Shown: piece by piece, positions 8,359-17,057 of the stretch
Numbering within the stretch: the stretch's first letter is position 1
Layout of the letters: the number at the start of each line of letters is the position of its first letter
DNA from: SZUA-35 sp965530755
GTDB lineage: Bacteria > Actinomycetota > Acidimicrobiia > Acidimicrobiales > SZUA-35
Assembly (NCBI GenBank): GCA_965530755.1
Contig: CBESNA010000016.1
Coordinates: 14,675-78,674 of the forward strand
Reading direction: 5' to 3'
DNA length: 64,000 nucleotides
Notes under the pieces: model-generated
The model's input: only the letters and a program-made list of their open reading frames with translations
Database searches by the model: none
What the model was told of the DNA's origin: nothing
Translations under genes and position numbers: made by a program

Positions 8359-9177
8359 TCAGCCTCGGTCGAGCCGCCCGCGAAGGGCCAGCAGGGCCAT
8401 GCCTTGCGAGATCGCTCCAACGATCACGATCGCCAGGAATCCCTTGCCGATCTCGGTCCATTCCCACGTGTCGCCGGTGAGGGACCGCATGCTCTCGAGA
8501 ATGTACGTGATCGGGTTGAAGCGGGCGACGGTGCGGAGCCAGCCGGTGAGCTGATCGAGCGGCACGGTGGAAGAGGTCAAGAACGCGAACGGGAAGAACA
8601 AGATGAAGCTCGCCCCGACCGCTCCCGGGTTGGCCGTCTTGAGCGCGATGGCATAGGGAAAGCCAGTGAAGGCCAGGCCCCAGAAGGCACCGATGAGCAC
8701 GAACAGGATCATGCCGAGCGGCCCGGTCCCGAACGACACACCAACGAGCATGCCGAGCAGAATCACGGGGATGCACAGTCCGATCACCAGCACGAGATCA
8801 GCCACCATCAAACCCAACAACAGCGGGAGGCGCCGAGCAGGACTGAGCAGCAGGCGGTCGAAGTAGCCGGACTGGATGTCGGTGACGAGACCCGGTGCGC
8901 GCGAGATGCCGGTGACCGCGAAGATGATGGCGGTCGGCAACTGGAAGGCTCGATAGTCGAATCCCTCATTGCCGGGGAAACCCTCCGTGAGGTCCTGCAG
9001 TGCTCCGACGTTCACGATGAAAAAGAACGCCGGGATGAAGAGAGCGGGGATGAAGGTCTCGGGTTCCCTGGGGATGGCCCGCAGCGCCCGTCTCGAGACG
9101 GTCATCAGGTCACGGACGAAACCGGACGGTCTCGCCCTCACCATTCGCGCCGGCGTTGTCGTGTCTGTTGCGGTCAT
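8359..9177 (-). CDS. ABC-2 type exporter permease (DrrB-like)
   Basis: 272 aa membrane subunit of an ABC-2 exporter with six predicted helices. The N-terminal cytoplasmic part (VSRRALRAIPREPETFIPALFIP) and the ABC-2 signature region (FNPITYILESMRSL) resemble the DrrB/daunorubicin-resistance permeases. It overlaps the upstream ATPase gene by 4 bases, so the two form a transporter pair, probably as a 2+2 complex. The substrate is unknown; this family exports hydrophobic drugs, lipids or polyketides. The next gene on this strand lies beyond a 48-base gap. Confidence 0.92.
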   Translation of the reverse strand: MTATDTTTPARMVRARPSGFVRDLMTVSRRALRAIPREPETFIPALFIPAFFFIVNVGALQDLTEGFPGNEGFDYRAFQLPTAIIFAVTGISRAPGLVTDIQSGYFDRLLLSPARRLPLLLGLMVADLVLVIGLCIPVILLGMLVGVSFGTGPLGMILFVLIGAFWGLAFTGFPYAIALKTANPGAVGASFILFFPFAFLTSSTVPLDQLTGWLRTVARFNPITYILESMRSLTGDTWEWTEIGKGFLAIVIVGAISQGMALLALRGRLDRG

Positions 9178-10127
9178 GCCGAAACCTCGATTCGGTTGCC
9201 AGTCAGCTCGAGGAAGACGTCGTCGAGGGTGGGCGTTCGTAAGGTCAACTCGCTGACCGACGCTCCGGCTGAGTCGAGGGCAACGGCGATGGGCGAGACG
9301 GATGCAGCGCCGTTGCTGACCGAGATCAACAGGCCTCGCGGGCCCTCGTCGACGTGGTCGACCATGTCCAAAGCCTGGACAGCCTCGTAGGCGGCGCGCC
9401 GATCACTGTTGTCATCGAGCCGAACCTGGATGACATCGGATCCCACTCTGCGTTTCAGCTCATCCGGAGTTCCCTCGGCGACGATCCTGCCGTCGTTGAT
9501 GATCCCCACTCGGTCGGCGAGCTCATCGGCCTCCTCGAGGTACTGGGTGGTGAGGAAGATCGTGGTGCCGTATGTCTTGTTCAGCGTGCGGACCTCTTTC
9601 CACACCTGTGCCCGACTGGTTGGGTCCAGACCGGTCGTCGGCTCGTCGAGGAACAGCAGATCAGGATTGTGGATGAGCGACGCCGCCAAATCGAGACGTC
9701 GCTCCATGCCCCCGGAGTAGGTTCCGACCCAGCGATCGATGGCTTCGAAGTCGATCACCGACCGCAGCTCGTTGATGCGCTGGTCGATCTCGGACTGACG
9801 CAGCCCGAACAGGGCCCCCTGCATCTGGAGAATCTCTCGACCGCTCTGCTTCTGATCGAGGGAGGCGTCCTGCAGCGCTGCCCCGATGCGCAACCGGATC
9901 TGGGCGGCCTGCGTAGCGACGTCGAGTCCGAGCACGCGAGCGGTTCCCCCGGACGGTTTGAGCAGCGTGGTGAGCATCTTGACTACCGTGGACTTTCCGG
10001 CGCCGTTCGGACCCAGGAAGCCGTAGATCTCACCCGCTTGAACTGCGAGATCCACGCCTCGCACTGCCTCGATGTCGCCAAAGCTTCGCCGAAGACCCGT
10101 CGCTTCGATGACCAGACTGCTGTGCAT
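9174..10127 (-). CDS. ABC exporter ATP-binding protein (DrrA-like)
   Basis: 317 aa. Walker A GPNGAGKST is at about residues 39-47, the ABC signature is SGGMERRLDLA (a common DrrA variant of LSGGQ), and Walker B is LLFLDEPTTGLD. A C-terminal domain of about 100 residues (VRLDDNSDRRAAYEAV and following) is the DrrA-type extension. It couples ATP hydrolysis to the adjacent permease. TAGATT lies 6 bases before the ATG with no ribosome-binding site, so this two-gene operon is probably started by a leaderless transcript. Confidence 0.94.
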   Translation of the reverse strand: MHSSLVIEATGLRRSFGDIEAVRGVDLAVQAGEIYGFLGPNGAGKSTVVKMLTTLLKPSGGTARVLGLDVATQAAQIRLRIGAALQDASLDQKQSGREILQMQGALFGLRQSEIDQRINELRSVIDFEAIDRWVGTYSGGMERRLDLAASLIHNPDLLFLDEPTTGLDPTSRAQVWKEVRTLNKTYGTTIFLTTQYLEEADELADRVGIINDGRIVAEGTPDELKRRVGSDVIQVRLDDNSDRRAAYEAVQALDMVDHVDEGPRGLLISVSNGAASVSPIAVALDSAGASVSELTLRTPTLDDVFLELTGNRIEVSA

Positions 10128-10133
10128 CCGAGC

Positions 10134-10139
10134 AATCTA
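10134..10139 (-). promoter_or_regulatory. -10 element for leaderless drrA-like gene
   Basis: TAGATT on the minus strand, 6 bases upstream of the ATG at 10127, with no Shine-Dalgarno sequence. Confidence 0.5.
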
Positions 10140-10144
10140 GGCCC

Positions 10145-10199
10145 GGCTCAGCGGGCCACCGCCATTTTTGCCTTCCTCCGACGCCTGGCTCAGCGGGCC
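10145..10199. repeat. 13-base direct repeat spanning the hmgA stop codon
   Basis: GGCTCAGCGGGCC occurs at 10145-10157 and 10187-10199. The second copy contains the hmgA stop codon (complement of 10190-10192), so a piece of the gene end has been copied just downstream. Similar stop-spanning duplications occur near 45.26 and 63.97 kb. Confidence 0.6.
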
Positions 10200-11347
10200 C
10201 AGGTGAACGGATAACCCTCCACCGAGATGGACCGAGCGGCATCGGTGACGCGGAGCGGAGCGAACGTGTCGACCATCACGGCCACCTCCTCTGTGCGGTC
10301 GACATCGAGACTTGCTTCAACACTGCCCGGCTGGGGCCCATGCACGAATCCGGCGGGGTGGTACGAGATCGAACCCACACCGATGCCCGAGCCGGCGCGA
10401 CTCATGAAGTTCCCGGCCGCGTAGAACAGCACCTCGTCGGAGTCGACGTTGGCGTGGTGGTACGGCACCTTGACTGCGTCCGGATGGAAATCGAAGAGGC
10501 GAGGCACGAACGAACACACGACGAATCCGCGCCCCTGGAAGGTCTGGTGAACCGGCGGCGGCTGATGGAGCGAACCAACGATCGGTTCGAAGTCGTTGAT
10601 GTTCAGCGCCCACGGATAGAGGCAGCCATCCCAACCGGCGACGTCGAACGGGTGCTGCCGGTGGACATGCCTGCTGAGTCCAGCGCCGTTGGCGACGATG
10701 ACGGGAACATCCTCACCGTCGCGGAGAAGCGGCTCGGTCGGAGCTCGCAGATCTCGTTCGCAGAACGGCGCGTGCTCGAGGAACTGTCCCGTGGCCGACA
10801 GGTATCGGTCCGGCACCGACACGTGACTCGTGGCCGCGACCACGAGCATCGAGAGCCCGGCGGGGCCGACGATCCAACGGTGGGTCGTCCCCGCCGGAAT
10901 GACGACGTAGTCACCGACGCCGACGGACAGCTCTCCGAACACCGACTGGAGCACAGCGTCACCGGCGTGGACGTAGACCAACTCGTCACCGCCGGCGTTG
11001 CGATAGAGCGGACTGTCAGCCGTGGCAGCGGCGAACGAGATCGAGACGTCGTCGTTGGACAACAGCTCGTGGCGGCCGAGCACCGGGTCGCTCGCCGCCG
11101 ACAGGTCCGGCGTGCGGAGATGCCGAGGAGTGAGGGGATGATCCGGCGTCGCCGATGCCGCCATTGGAGCATCGATCGGTTCGATGGCGACCAACGCAGA
11201 CGGCGAGTGCCGGTGGTAGAGCAGTGCTGAGTTGGACGAGAAGCCCTCCTGCCCCATCAGCTCTTCGGCATAACGACTGCCGTCTGGTTGGCGGTGCGTC
11301 GTGTGGCGCTTCCGCGGAAGGTCACCGACGTGTCGATAGTGCGGCAT
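10190..11347 (-). CDS. hmgA: Homogentisate 1,2-dioxygenase
   Basis: 385 aa non-haem iron cupin that opens the ring of homogentisate to maleylacetoacetate. The N-terminal GFSSNSALLYHRHSPS segment is typical. The cupin core carries GDYVVIPAGTTHRW and the metal-site region around FHPDAVKVPYHHANVDSDEVLFYAAG, with the SYHPAGFVHGPQPG motif supplying another His. It is the last gene of the minus-strand hpd-fahA-hmgA operon, 27 bases after fahA, with AGGAGA as ribosome-binding site. The family is slightly shorter than the human enzyme, as usual for the bacterial branch. Confidence 0.95.
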   Translation of the reverse strand: MPHYRHVGDLPRKRHTTHRQPDGSRYAEELMGQEGFSSNSALLYHRHSPSALVAIEPIDAPMAASATPDHPLTPRHLRTPDLSAASDPVLGRHELLSNDDVSISFAAATADSPLYRNAGGDELVYVHAGDAVLQSVFGELSVGVGDYVVIPAGTTHRWIVGPAGLSMLVVAATSHVSVPDRYLSATGQFLEHAPFCERDLRAPTEPLLRDGEDVPVIVANGAGLSRHVHRQHPFDVAGWDGCLYPWALNINDFEPIVGSLHQPPPVHQTFQGRGFVVCSFVPRLFDFHPDAVKVPYHHANVDSDEVLFYAAGNFMSRAGSGIGVGSISYHPAGFVHGPQPGSVEASLDVDRTEEVAVMVDTFAPLRVTDAARSISVEGYPFTWAR

Positions 11348-11374
11348 GACGCGTCTCCTGTTCTCTGATGTGGT

Positions 11375-12607
11375 TCATGTGTTGGCTCGTCGAATCGTTC
11401 CAGACACCGAACCCAGACCAACTCGTCCGGTCCCGTGTCCAGCCCACCCTCGCAGTGTGACGGTGTCGCCGTCTTCGAGAAAGGCACGAGTCGATCCGTC
11501 CGGCAGGGTGATGGGTGATCGGCCGTTCTCGGTCATCTCGATGAAGCTCCCCTCCGAGCCGCTGGCGGGCCCGGAGATCGTCCCTGACGCAAAGAGGTCC
11601 CCGGGACGGGTCGAAGCGCCGTTGGCGGTGAGGTGCGCGAGCTGTTGCGGCGGCGTCCAGTACATGTCGAAACCGGTGGTGCTGATCGCGGCCGGTGCGG
11701 CGCCCGAGGAACGCATCGCTTCGGTCTCGAGCACGACCTCGAACTGGAGATCGAGGCCCCAGTCACCGTCCACCCGCAGGTAGTCGGCAACCGGCGGGAT
11801 CTGTTCTTCGCTGGGAATCCTGAACGGTTCGAGGGCTTCGAGCGGAAGCAGCCACGGCGACATCGAGGTCGCAAAGCTCTTGCCCAGAAATGGCCCGAGT
11901 GGCACGTATTCGAACGACTGGACGTCCCGCGCAGACCAGTCGTTGATCAGGCACACACCAAAGATGTGCTGAGCCGCCTCGTTCACGGGAATCGGACATC
12001 CCCGCTCGTTTCCCCCACCGATCACGAAGCCGAGCTCGAGCTCGATGTCGAGGGCCCGGCTCGGTCCGTAAGCGACGTTTCCATCGCTCGACCGAAGCCC
12101 GAGAGGACGGGGAATGTCGGCCCCATCGGGGACGATGGTGCCTGCACGACCGTGGTAGCCGACCGGCAACTGCTTCCAGTTCGGGAGCAGCGGCTCACTG
12201 TCCGGCCGGAAAAGGCGGCCGAGGTTGGTGGCGTGATGCACACACGAATAGAAGTCGACATAGTCGCCGACCTCGACAGGTAGTCCCATCGTGAGCTCCG
12301 ACCGCAAGAGGACAATCTCATCGCTGATCGGCACGTCTCCGGCAACCAGCTCCGTCAGGCGAGCTCTGACCGCCGACCAGACAACGCGATCGTGAGCGAG
12401 AAAGGCGTTGAGGGAATCCCGATCGAACGTGCCTGGCGCGAGACCGAGATCAGCCAGATCGCCAGACCGTTCGAGAGCGCGGAGGTCGATGGCATGGTCA
12501 CCGACTGCCACCACCGGGCGCGGCTCGGCTCCGACAGGCGATCCAACGCCGTATGGAAGCCCCGTTGCCGGGAACGGCGAGTCGTCGGGGATCGAGAGGC
12601 CAGTCAC
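11375..12607 (-). CDS. fahA: Fumarylacetoacetase
   Basis: 410 aa hydrolase that cleaves fumarylacetoacetate to fumarate and acetoacetate, the last step of tyrosine breakdown. Landmarks are DFYSCVHHATNLGRLFRP (catalytic and metal region), LPVGYHGRAGTIV, the metal ligands in ELELGFVIGGGN, and the C-terminal LFASGTISGP and TLRGWAGHGTGRVGLG segments. It starts with GTG 3 bases after the hpd stop and is followed by hmgA. A maleylacetoacetate isomerase gene is not in the cluster, so isomerisation must be done by an enzyme encoded elsewhere. Confidence 0.95.
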   Translation of the reverse strand: MTGLSIPDDSPFPATGLPYGVGSPVGAEPRPVVAVGDHAIDLRALERSGDLADLGLAPGTFDRDSLNAFLAHDRVVWSAVRARLTELVAGDVPISDEIVLLRSELTMGLPVEVGDYVDFYSCVHHATNLGRLFRPDSEPLLPNWKQLPVGYHGRAGTIVPDGADIPRPLGLRSSDGNVAYGPSRALDIELELGFVIGGGNERGCPIPVNEAAQHIFGVCLINDWSARDVQSFEYVPLGPFLGKSFATSMSPWLLPLEALEPFRIPSEEQIPPVADYLRVDGDWGLDLQFEVVLETEAMRSSGAAPAAISTTGFDMYWTPPQQLAHLTANGASTRPGDLFASGTISGPASGSEGSFIEMTENGRSPITLPDGSTRAFLEDGDTVTLRGWAGHGTGRVGLGSVSGTIRRANT

Positions 12608-12610
12608 GAC

Positions 12611-13732
12611 TCAGAGATTGCCCCGTCGATCCTGCTCGCGCTCGATCGATTCGAAGAGGGCCTTGAAGTTGCCTTCGCCGAACCCGGTGGCACCGCCCCG
12701 CTGAATGATCTCGATGAACACGGTCGGACGGTCGGTCACCGGCTCGGTGAAGAGCTGGAGCAGATGTCCGTCCGGCTCGTGATCAACCAGGATCCCGAGC
12801 TTCTGAAGCGCATCCCACGGGAGATCCAGGAACTCGAGACGTTGCCGGACGTCGACGAAATACGCTTCGTTGGCCTCGAGGAAGCGGACACCACGCGACC
12901 GGAGCGCGCTGATCGCCCGAACGATGTCGTTGGTCCCGAACGCCAAGTGCTGCACGCCGGCGCCACGGTAGGTGTCGAGGTACTCCTGGATCTGGCTCTT
13001 CTTGAGGCCGGCAGCTGGCTCGTTGAGCGGCATGACGATCTCGCCGCCGTTCGACACGACTGTCGATCGCAGCGCCGAATACTCGGTCGAGATCTGGTTC
13101 TCGTCGAAGTGGCGGAGCTGCCCGAACCCCATCACGTCTTCGTAATAGGAGACCCACTCGTCGAGCCGACCCTCCTCGACATTGCCGACGACGTGGTCGA
13201 TCCGTTGAAGCCCGACGATCGGTTCGATGAGGCCCCCAGGGAGGCCGCTCGTGACGAAACCGGGGCAATAGTGACCGTGGTAGTCGCTTCGGTCGACGAA
13301 GGTGTGTTTCGTCTCGCCGTACGTTGCGACAGCCGACAGGCGCAGGATTCCGTTGTCGTCCTCGAGTTGGTACGGCTCGGCCACGGATCGAGCCCCGCGC
13401 GTCAATGCGGCTTCGTAGGTGCCTGCCGCGTCGTCGACAACGAACGCGAGGTCACGGGCGCCATCGCCATGCTCACGGACGTGTGCCCAGATCTCGGAAT
13501 CGGGGGTGAGCGCTGCGGTCACGACCAGACGGATCTCGCCCTGCTCGAGCAAATACGACGCCCGGTCCGTGACTCCGGTCTCGGGACCGGCGTAGGCGGT
13601 GACCCTGAAGCCGAATGATCCCACCAGGAACCCGGCCATCGCTCTGGCGTTCCCGACCCAGAACTCGATCGAGTCCCAGCCTTTCAGGCGGGCGGCTGGC
13701 GACGTGTTGGTTGGGGCGGTGACAGCAGTCAT
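12611..13732 (-). CDS. hpd: 4-hydroxyphenylpyruvate dioxygenase
   Basis: 373 aa Fe(II) enzyme that converts 4-hydroxyphenylpyruvate to homogentisate. It has two vicinal-oxygen-chelate domains: the first begins GWDSIEFWVGNA, the second carries the ligands in RIDHVVGNVEEG, GVQHLAFGTNDI and the C-terminal FIEIIQRGGATGFGEGNFKALFESIE motif. A longer reading with 20 more residues is open, but the ATG at 13732 has a good GAGAGGAAG ribosome-binding site 8 bases upstream and gives the standard length. First gene of the tyrosine-catabolic operon, divergent from the Lrp-type regulator. Confidence 0.96.
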   Translation of the reverse strand: MTAVTAPTNTSPAARLKGWDSIEFWVGNARAMAGFLVGSFGFRVTAYAGPETGVTDRASYLLEQGEIRLVVTAALTPDSEIWAHVREHGDGARDLAFVVDDAAGTYEAALTRGARSVAEPYQLEDDNGILRLSAVATYGETKHTFVDRSDYHGHYCPGFVTSGLPGGLIEPIVGLQRIDHVVGNVEEGRLDEWVSYYEDVMGFGQLRHFDENQISTEYSALRSTVVSNGGEIVMPLNEPAAGLKKSQIQEYLDTYRGAGVQHLAFGTNDIVRAISALRSRGVRFLEANEAYFVDVRQRLEFLDLPWDALQKLGILVDHEPDGHLLQLFTEPVTDRPTVFIEIIQRGGATGFGEGNFKALFESIEREQDRRGNL

Positions 13733-13776
13733 TCGTGGCTTCCTCTCGACAGAAGTTCCACCACTAGGCCCCATTG

Positions 13777-13845
13777 ATGTACTGATTGTCAAGCGTCAGC
13801 TCTGTCGCTGTACATTTTGCATGGTCCACCGATCTTCTGACAATC
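13777..13845. promoter_or_regulatory. Inverted repeats in the hpd / Lrp-regulator divergent region
   Basis: Two nested perfect inverted repeats lie in this 126-base intergenic region: GATTGTCA (13784-13791) with TGACAATC (13838-13845), and ATGTAC (13777-13782) with GTACAT (13810-13815). Divergent placement with an Lrp/AsnC gene makes them candidate operators for control of hpd and of the regulator itself. Confidence 0.5.
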
Positions 13846-13858
13846 GAAAGCGAGCAGA

Positions 13859-14344
13859 ATGGCCACCGATCTCGATGCCATCGACGCAGCCTTGATCGCC
13901 GCCATGAGGCGGGAGCCGCGGGCGACCGAGGCCAGGCTCGCTCGACTGCTCGAGGTGGCCAGAGGCACCGTCCACGCTCGCATCGAGCGAATGCATGCTC
14001 GAGGCGTGATCACCGGCCACGGCCCAGACGTGGATGCGTCGGCCATCGGCTACGACGTCCTGGCGTTCGTGACACTGGAGATCACCCAGGGCGCAGACGA
14101 CGGAATCATCGAGCAGCTCGGAACAATCGACGAGATCCTGGAGATCCATGCCGTGAGCGGTTCTGGAGACCTGGTCTGTCGAACGGTGGCCCGATCGAAC
14201 GATCATCTTCACGACCTCATTCAACGAATGCTCGCCATCCCCGGAATCTCCCGCACCGAGACTCAGCTCGCGCTGAGGAGCCTCCTGCATCGCACGGCGG
14301 CCGATCTCGCTGCCAGCGATGCACCGCCTCGTCGGCCACAATGA
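13859..14344 (+). CDS. Lrp/AsnC family transcriptional regulator
   Basis: 161 aa. An N-terminal winged helix (residues 1-60: IDAALIAAMRREPRATEARLARLLEV, GTVHARIERMHARGVITG) is followed by the Lrp-type ligand-binding RAM domain with the conserved ILEIHAVSGSGDLVCRTVA stretch. Being divergent from hpd-fahA-hmgA it most likely senses an aromatic amino acid or its keto acid and controls tyrosine catabolism; this is inference from position. The N-terminal half of the family motif is complete. The downstream DUF3052 gene begins 29 bases after the stop and may be cotranscribed. Confidence 0.92.
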   Translation: MATDLDAIDAALIAAMRREPRATEARLARLLEVARGTVHARIERMHARGVITGHGPDVDASAIGYDVLAFVTLEITQGADDGIIEQLGTIDEILEIHAVSGSGDLVCRTVARSNDHLHDLIQRMLAIPGISRTETQLALRSLLHRTAADLAASDAPPRRPQ

Positions 14345-14373
14345 CACGACGAACTGAGACGAACGGGAGCACG

Positions 14374-14778
14374 ATGGCCGGCTACTCAGGCACACCGTTG
14401 GCGAAGAAGCTCGGTATCAAAGCCGGACACACCGTCGCCACGGTGCACTCGCCACCCGATTTCCTCGATCTGCTGAGTGATCTGCCTGACGATGTCAAAT
14501 TCGAGACCGGTCAGGCTCCGGACGCAGATCTCACGGTTGCGTTCTACACCGAGGCTGCCGCACTCCGTTCAGAGCTCGACGGTCTTGCCAGCGCGGCCTT
14601 CCCCGACCGGATCATCTGGTTGGCCTGGCCGAAGAAGACATCGGGCGTCGACACCGATCTGACCGGAGATGTGGTGCGGAGCACCGTGCTCGAAACGAAG
14701 CTCGTCGACGTGAAGGTCTGCGCCATCTCCGAGATCTGGTCCGGTCTGAAAGTCGTGTGGAGGAAGGAACACCGCTGA
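14374..14778 (+). CDS. DUF3052 family protein
   Basis: 134 aa. The start KKLGIKAGHTVATV and the central IIWLAWPKK strand match the actinobacterial DUF3052 family (small cytoplasmic proteins of unknown function). Longer in-frame readings exist upstream, but the ATG at 14374 has a GGGAG ribosome-binding site and gives the family length. The previous gene is the Lrp-type regulator. No catalytic motif is visible. Confidence 0.82.
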   Translation: MAGYSGTPLAKKLGIKAGHTVATVHSPPDFLDLLSDLPDDVKFETGQAPDADLTVAFYTEAAALRSELDGLASAAFPDRIIWLAWPKKTSGVDTDLTGDVVRSTVLETKLVDVKVCAISEIWSGLKVVWRKEHR

Positions 14779-14811
14779 AAGAACCGCACCGGAATCGTCA
14801 TCCAACTTCCC

Positions 14812-14839
14812 TTGACACCGTGAACACGGCCCCTAGGCT
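14812..14839 (+). promoter_or_regulatory. Housekeeping-type promoter (TTGACA-16-TAGGCT)
   Basis: TTGACA at 14812-14817 and TAGGCT at 14834-14839, spaced by 16 bases. This is the best consensus-type promoter in the window. It predicts a leader of about 33 bases before the ATG at 14880. Confidence 0.75.
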
Positions 14840-14879
14840 GTTTTCTTCACCAATCAACTCGACCCAGAAAGCGACCGTC

Positions 14880-15389
14880 ATGAGCCGCACGGTGCAGCAC
14901 ACGCTCCACATCTCTCTCGACTTCGAAGAGACGTGTCGCCGCATCGAAGCTCGGTCGGCCGACCTGCTCGAGCGGTCCACGTTCATCGCCGCCCGCACCG
15001 TCGATCGCGCCGCGTCCGAGCTCGACGGGTTCGAGGAACGCCAATCGGTGACCATCGAAGCACAGGATTTCGAGCGGGGAGACGACCACCAAGCGTCGAT
15101 GCGCATTCGGTGGAACGCCCAAGTTCCTTCGAGCCGACTCCTCCCCCAGCTCGACGCCAAGATCGTGGTGCACGGCGTCATCTCCAGGGGCCCCCACGCG
15201 TCGACAGCCATCTCGATCCTCGGCTCATTCGATTCGCCGAACAGCCTTCGTCAACGGCTCGACGACAAACTCTTCCGGCGCCGCCTGGTCGACGAAGCCG
15301 CGGCGGCCTTCCTGGATGCGTTCGTGGTCGGGCTCATCGACGGCCCGATCGACCTGCGCACACCCGATCAGGAGAGCTCAGCAGCCTGA
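14880..15389 (+). CDS. Hypothetical protein
   Basis: 169 aa, acidic to neutral, no signal peptide or membrane segment. I do not recognise the family with certainty; alternating strands (RTVQHTLHISLDF, ASMRIRWNAQVP, DAKIVVHGVIS) followed by a C-terminal helix with FRRRLVDEAAAAFLDAFVVG could suit a START/SRPBCC-like fold, which is only a guess. The start at 14880 is set by a strong promoter ending at 14839. It converges on the next gene with a 21-base gap. Confidence 0.8.
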   Translation: MSRTVQHTLHISLDFEETCRRIEARSADLLERSTFIAARTVDRAASELDGFEERQSVTIEAQDFERGDDHQASMRIRWNAQVPSSRLLPQLDAKIVVHGVISRGPHASTAISILGSFDSPNSLRQRLDDKLFRRRLVDEAAAAFLDAFVVGLIDGPIDLRTPDQESSAA

Positions 15390-15410
15390 CCGCACAGCTC
15401 CGGCCTCGGC

Positions 15411-16010
15411 TCAGTCGAGCGGGCCGCAGGTGAAGGTCGAACCGGCGAAGACGTCGGCAACTCGAGCCGTGCGTTCGATGGCCGGGAAGCCGGTCAAGGC
15501 GTAGGCGATCTCGGTATCGGCGTCGAGGCCGACCACAGTCGACCCGTCGACTGAGCCACCACACGCTGCAGGCACAACAGCCACGGTCAGCATCGCCCGA
15601 GTGTTGGCCTCGAGTACAAAGGGCAACGCTCCGTTCTCGATTCGGACCGACGCCCCGAACTGACCGTCGTCACCGATCGTGTGGATATCGATCCCGGGCT
15701 GGGCCACACCATCGACCGAGATGACCACGGAACGAATCTCGATGTCGCGTTGACCACCGTTGGACAGGTCGACCTGCAAGACAGCCACGGCATCGTCGAC
15801 GTTGAACCCGGTACCAAGACCGTCGACTTGGAGTCGCGGATACAGCCGACCGGAGATCACGAGGAACGCGAGCGCGACGGTCGCAGCGAGTACCAGGACA
15901 GACAAAACAAGGCGGCGAGCGACGGTCGGCATCGGCGGCACGAGGTGATCGAGCTCCGGATTGGCGGGCGACTTGGTGCTGGACAGATTTTGCTTGACCG
16001 AGGAAGGCAT
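15411..16010 (-). CDS. Membrane-anchored hypothetical protein
   Basis: 199 aa. A short basic cytoplasmic start is followed by one membrane helix (about residues 32-52, RLVLSVLVLAATVALAFLVI) and an extracellular domain with beta-strand character and two cysteines. No family recognised. The start at 16010 is favoured: TACAAT (16020-16025) and TTGACT (16041-16046) form a promoter whose transcript would begin at or just before this ATG, while the longer reading would start inside the -35 box. It converges on the preceding gene. Confidence 0.75.
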   Translation of the reverse strand: MPSSVKQNLSSTKSPANPELDHLVPPMPTVARRLVLSVLVLAATVALAFLVISGRLYPRLQVDGLGTGFNVDDAVAVLQVDLSNGGQRDIEIRSVVISVDGVAQPGIDIHTIGDDGQFGASVRIENGALPFVLEANTRAMLTVAVVPAACGGSVDGSTVVGLDADTEIAYALTGFPAIERTARVADVFAGSTFTCGPLD

Positions 16011-16019
16011 GTTTGTCAT

Positions 16020-16046
16020 ATTGTACCAGGACGTTAGGACAGTCAA
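16020..16046 (-). promoter_or_regulatory. Promoter of the 15411-16010 gene (TTGACT-15-TACAAT)
   Basis: Minus-strand TTGACT (16041-16046) and TACAAT (16020-16025), 15-base spacing. The -10 ends 9 bases before the chosen ATG, so the message is nearly leaderless. Confidence 0.6.
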
Positions 16047-16085
16047 GGAGATTGTTCCCCAGAACGTCGGAAAGCAGAACGGACC

Positions 16086-17057
16086 GTGTCAGAACACAAG
16101 CGGCGAGCAGCAGGCCCGAAAGTGCGAGGAGGCGTGATCGCCATCGGCGTGACCGTCGCCCTCACCACACTGTTGGCCACGAGCACCAGCGCGGCCGGCA
16201 ACGGCGGATCGAACATCGTTGGTTTGTTGATCTTGGCCGGCCTCGTCGGTCTCGTCACCTACGCCCTGGCGTCACTCCTCCTCTTCGAGGATCGGGAGGC
16301 AACGGCACTGGCGTCTCGTCTGGCCGCCGAGCCGGACAGCCTCGCCCTCATCGATCGATGGCTGCAACGAACCCGGTTCGCCCGGAACCTCGGTGGCCTT
16401 GCCGGCCTCGTTCTCTGGGTGTCGACCTGGACCAACGGCGTGAACGGCGCAACCATGATCGCCTTCGGTATGGGCGGCGTGCTCGTGGGTGCCATCGTCT
16501 CCGAGCTCCACCGGACCCGGCCGATGACCGGCGCTCGCACCGCATCACTCGCTCCTCGAGCGCTCAGCAGCTACTTGGTCGTCCGCGACCAACGCAGAGC
16601 TGCGGTCCTGGTCGTGGTGTGGATTGCGCTGGGCGGCGTGGCCATCGGCAACGGAGCCCAAACCGGAATACTTGCCCTGGCCGCGCTCGCTATCGCCACT
16701 TTGGGCGCGGTTCGGGCCCTTCAATGGCGGGTGGCCACCCGCCCTCGTCCAGCCTTGCCAGACCGCCTCCTCCGTGCCGACGACCTCGTGCGAGAGTTGG
16801 CCGTCACGCGGAGCCTGGCCCAGCCAAGCAACATCTTTGCGTTGGCGTTGCTGGTGCCGGCATTCAAGATGCTCGGCACAGCGGACCCGACATCGGGGGC
16901 CGACTTCCTGCAAGCCATCGCCTTCGTCCTCGCCGTCTGGTGGTGGGCGAAGAACAAGCGTCTCGGACTCGACTGGCTCCTCGACCGCCCTGCGCTGGCG
17001 GCGGATCATGACGATCGAGTCGACCTCGACCTCGTCGAGGAGTCGTCACGACAATGA
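16086..17057 (+). CDS. Multi-pass membrane protein encoded with a GntR regulator
   Basis: 323 aa, GTG start. About seven hydrophobic segments are visible, arranged in two similar halves around polar loops (VIAIGVTVALTTLLATS, IVGLLILAGLVGLVTYALAS, later ALALLVPAFKM and AIAFVLAVWWWAKN). I do not recognise a named family. It overlaps the next gene, a YtrA-type GntR regulator, by 4 bases; in such loci the regulator usually controls a membrane protein or ABC transporter involved in envelope stress. No ATPase partner is present here. Confidence 0.8.
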   Translation: MSEHKRRAAGPKVRGGVIAIGVTVALTTLLATSTSAAGNGGSNIVGLLILAGLVGLVTYALASLLLFEDREATALASRLAAEPDSLALIDRWLQRTRFARNLGGLAGLVLWVSTWTNGVNGATMIAFGMGGVLVGAIVSELHRTRPMTGARTASLAPRALSSYLVVRDQRRAAVLVVVWIALGGVAIGNGAQTGILALAALAIATLGAVRALQWRVATRPRPALPDRLLRADDLVRELAVTRSLAQPSNIFALALLVPAFKMLGTADPTSGADFLQAIAFVLAVWWWAKNKRLGLDWLLDRPALAADHDDRVDLDLVEESSRQ

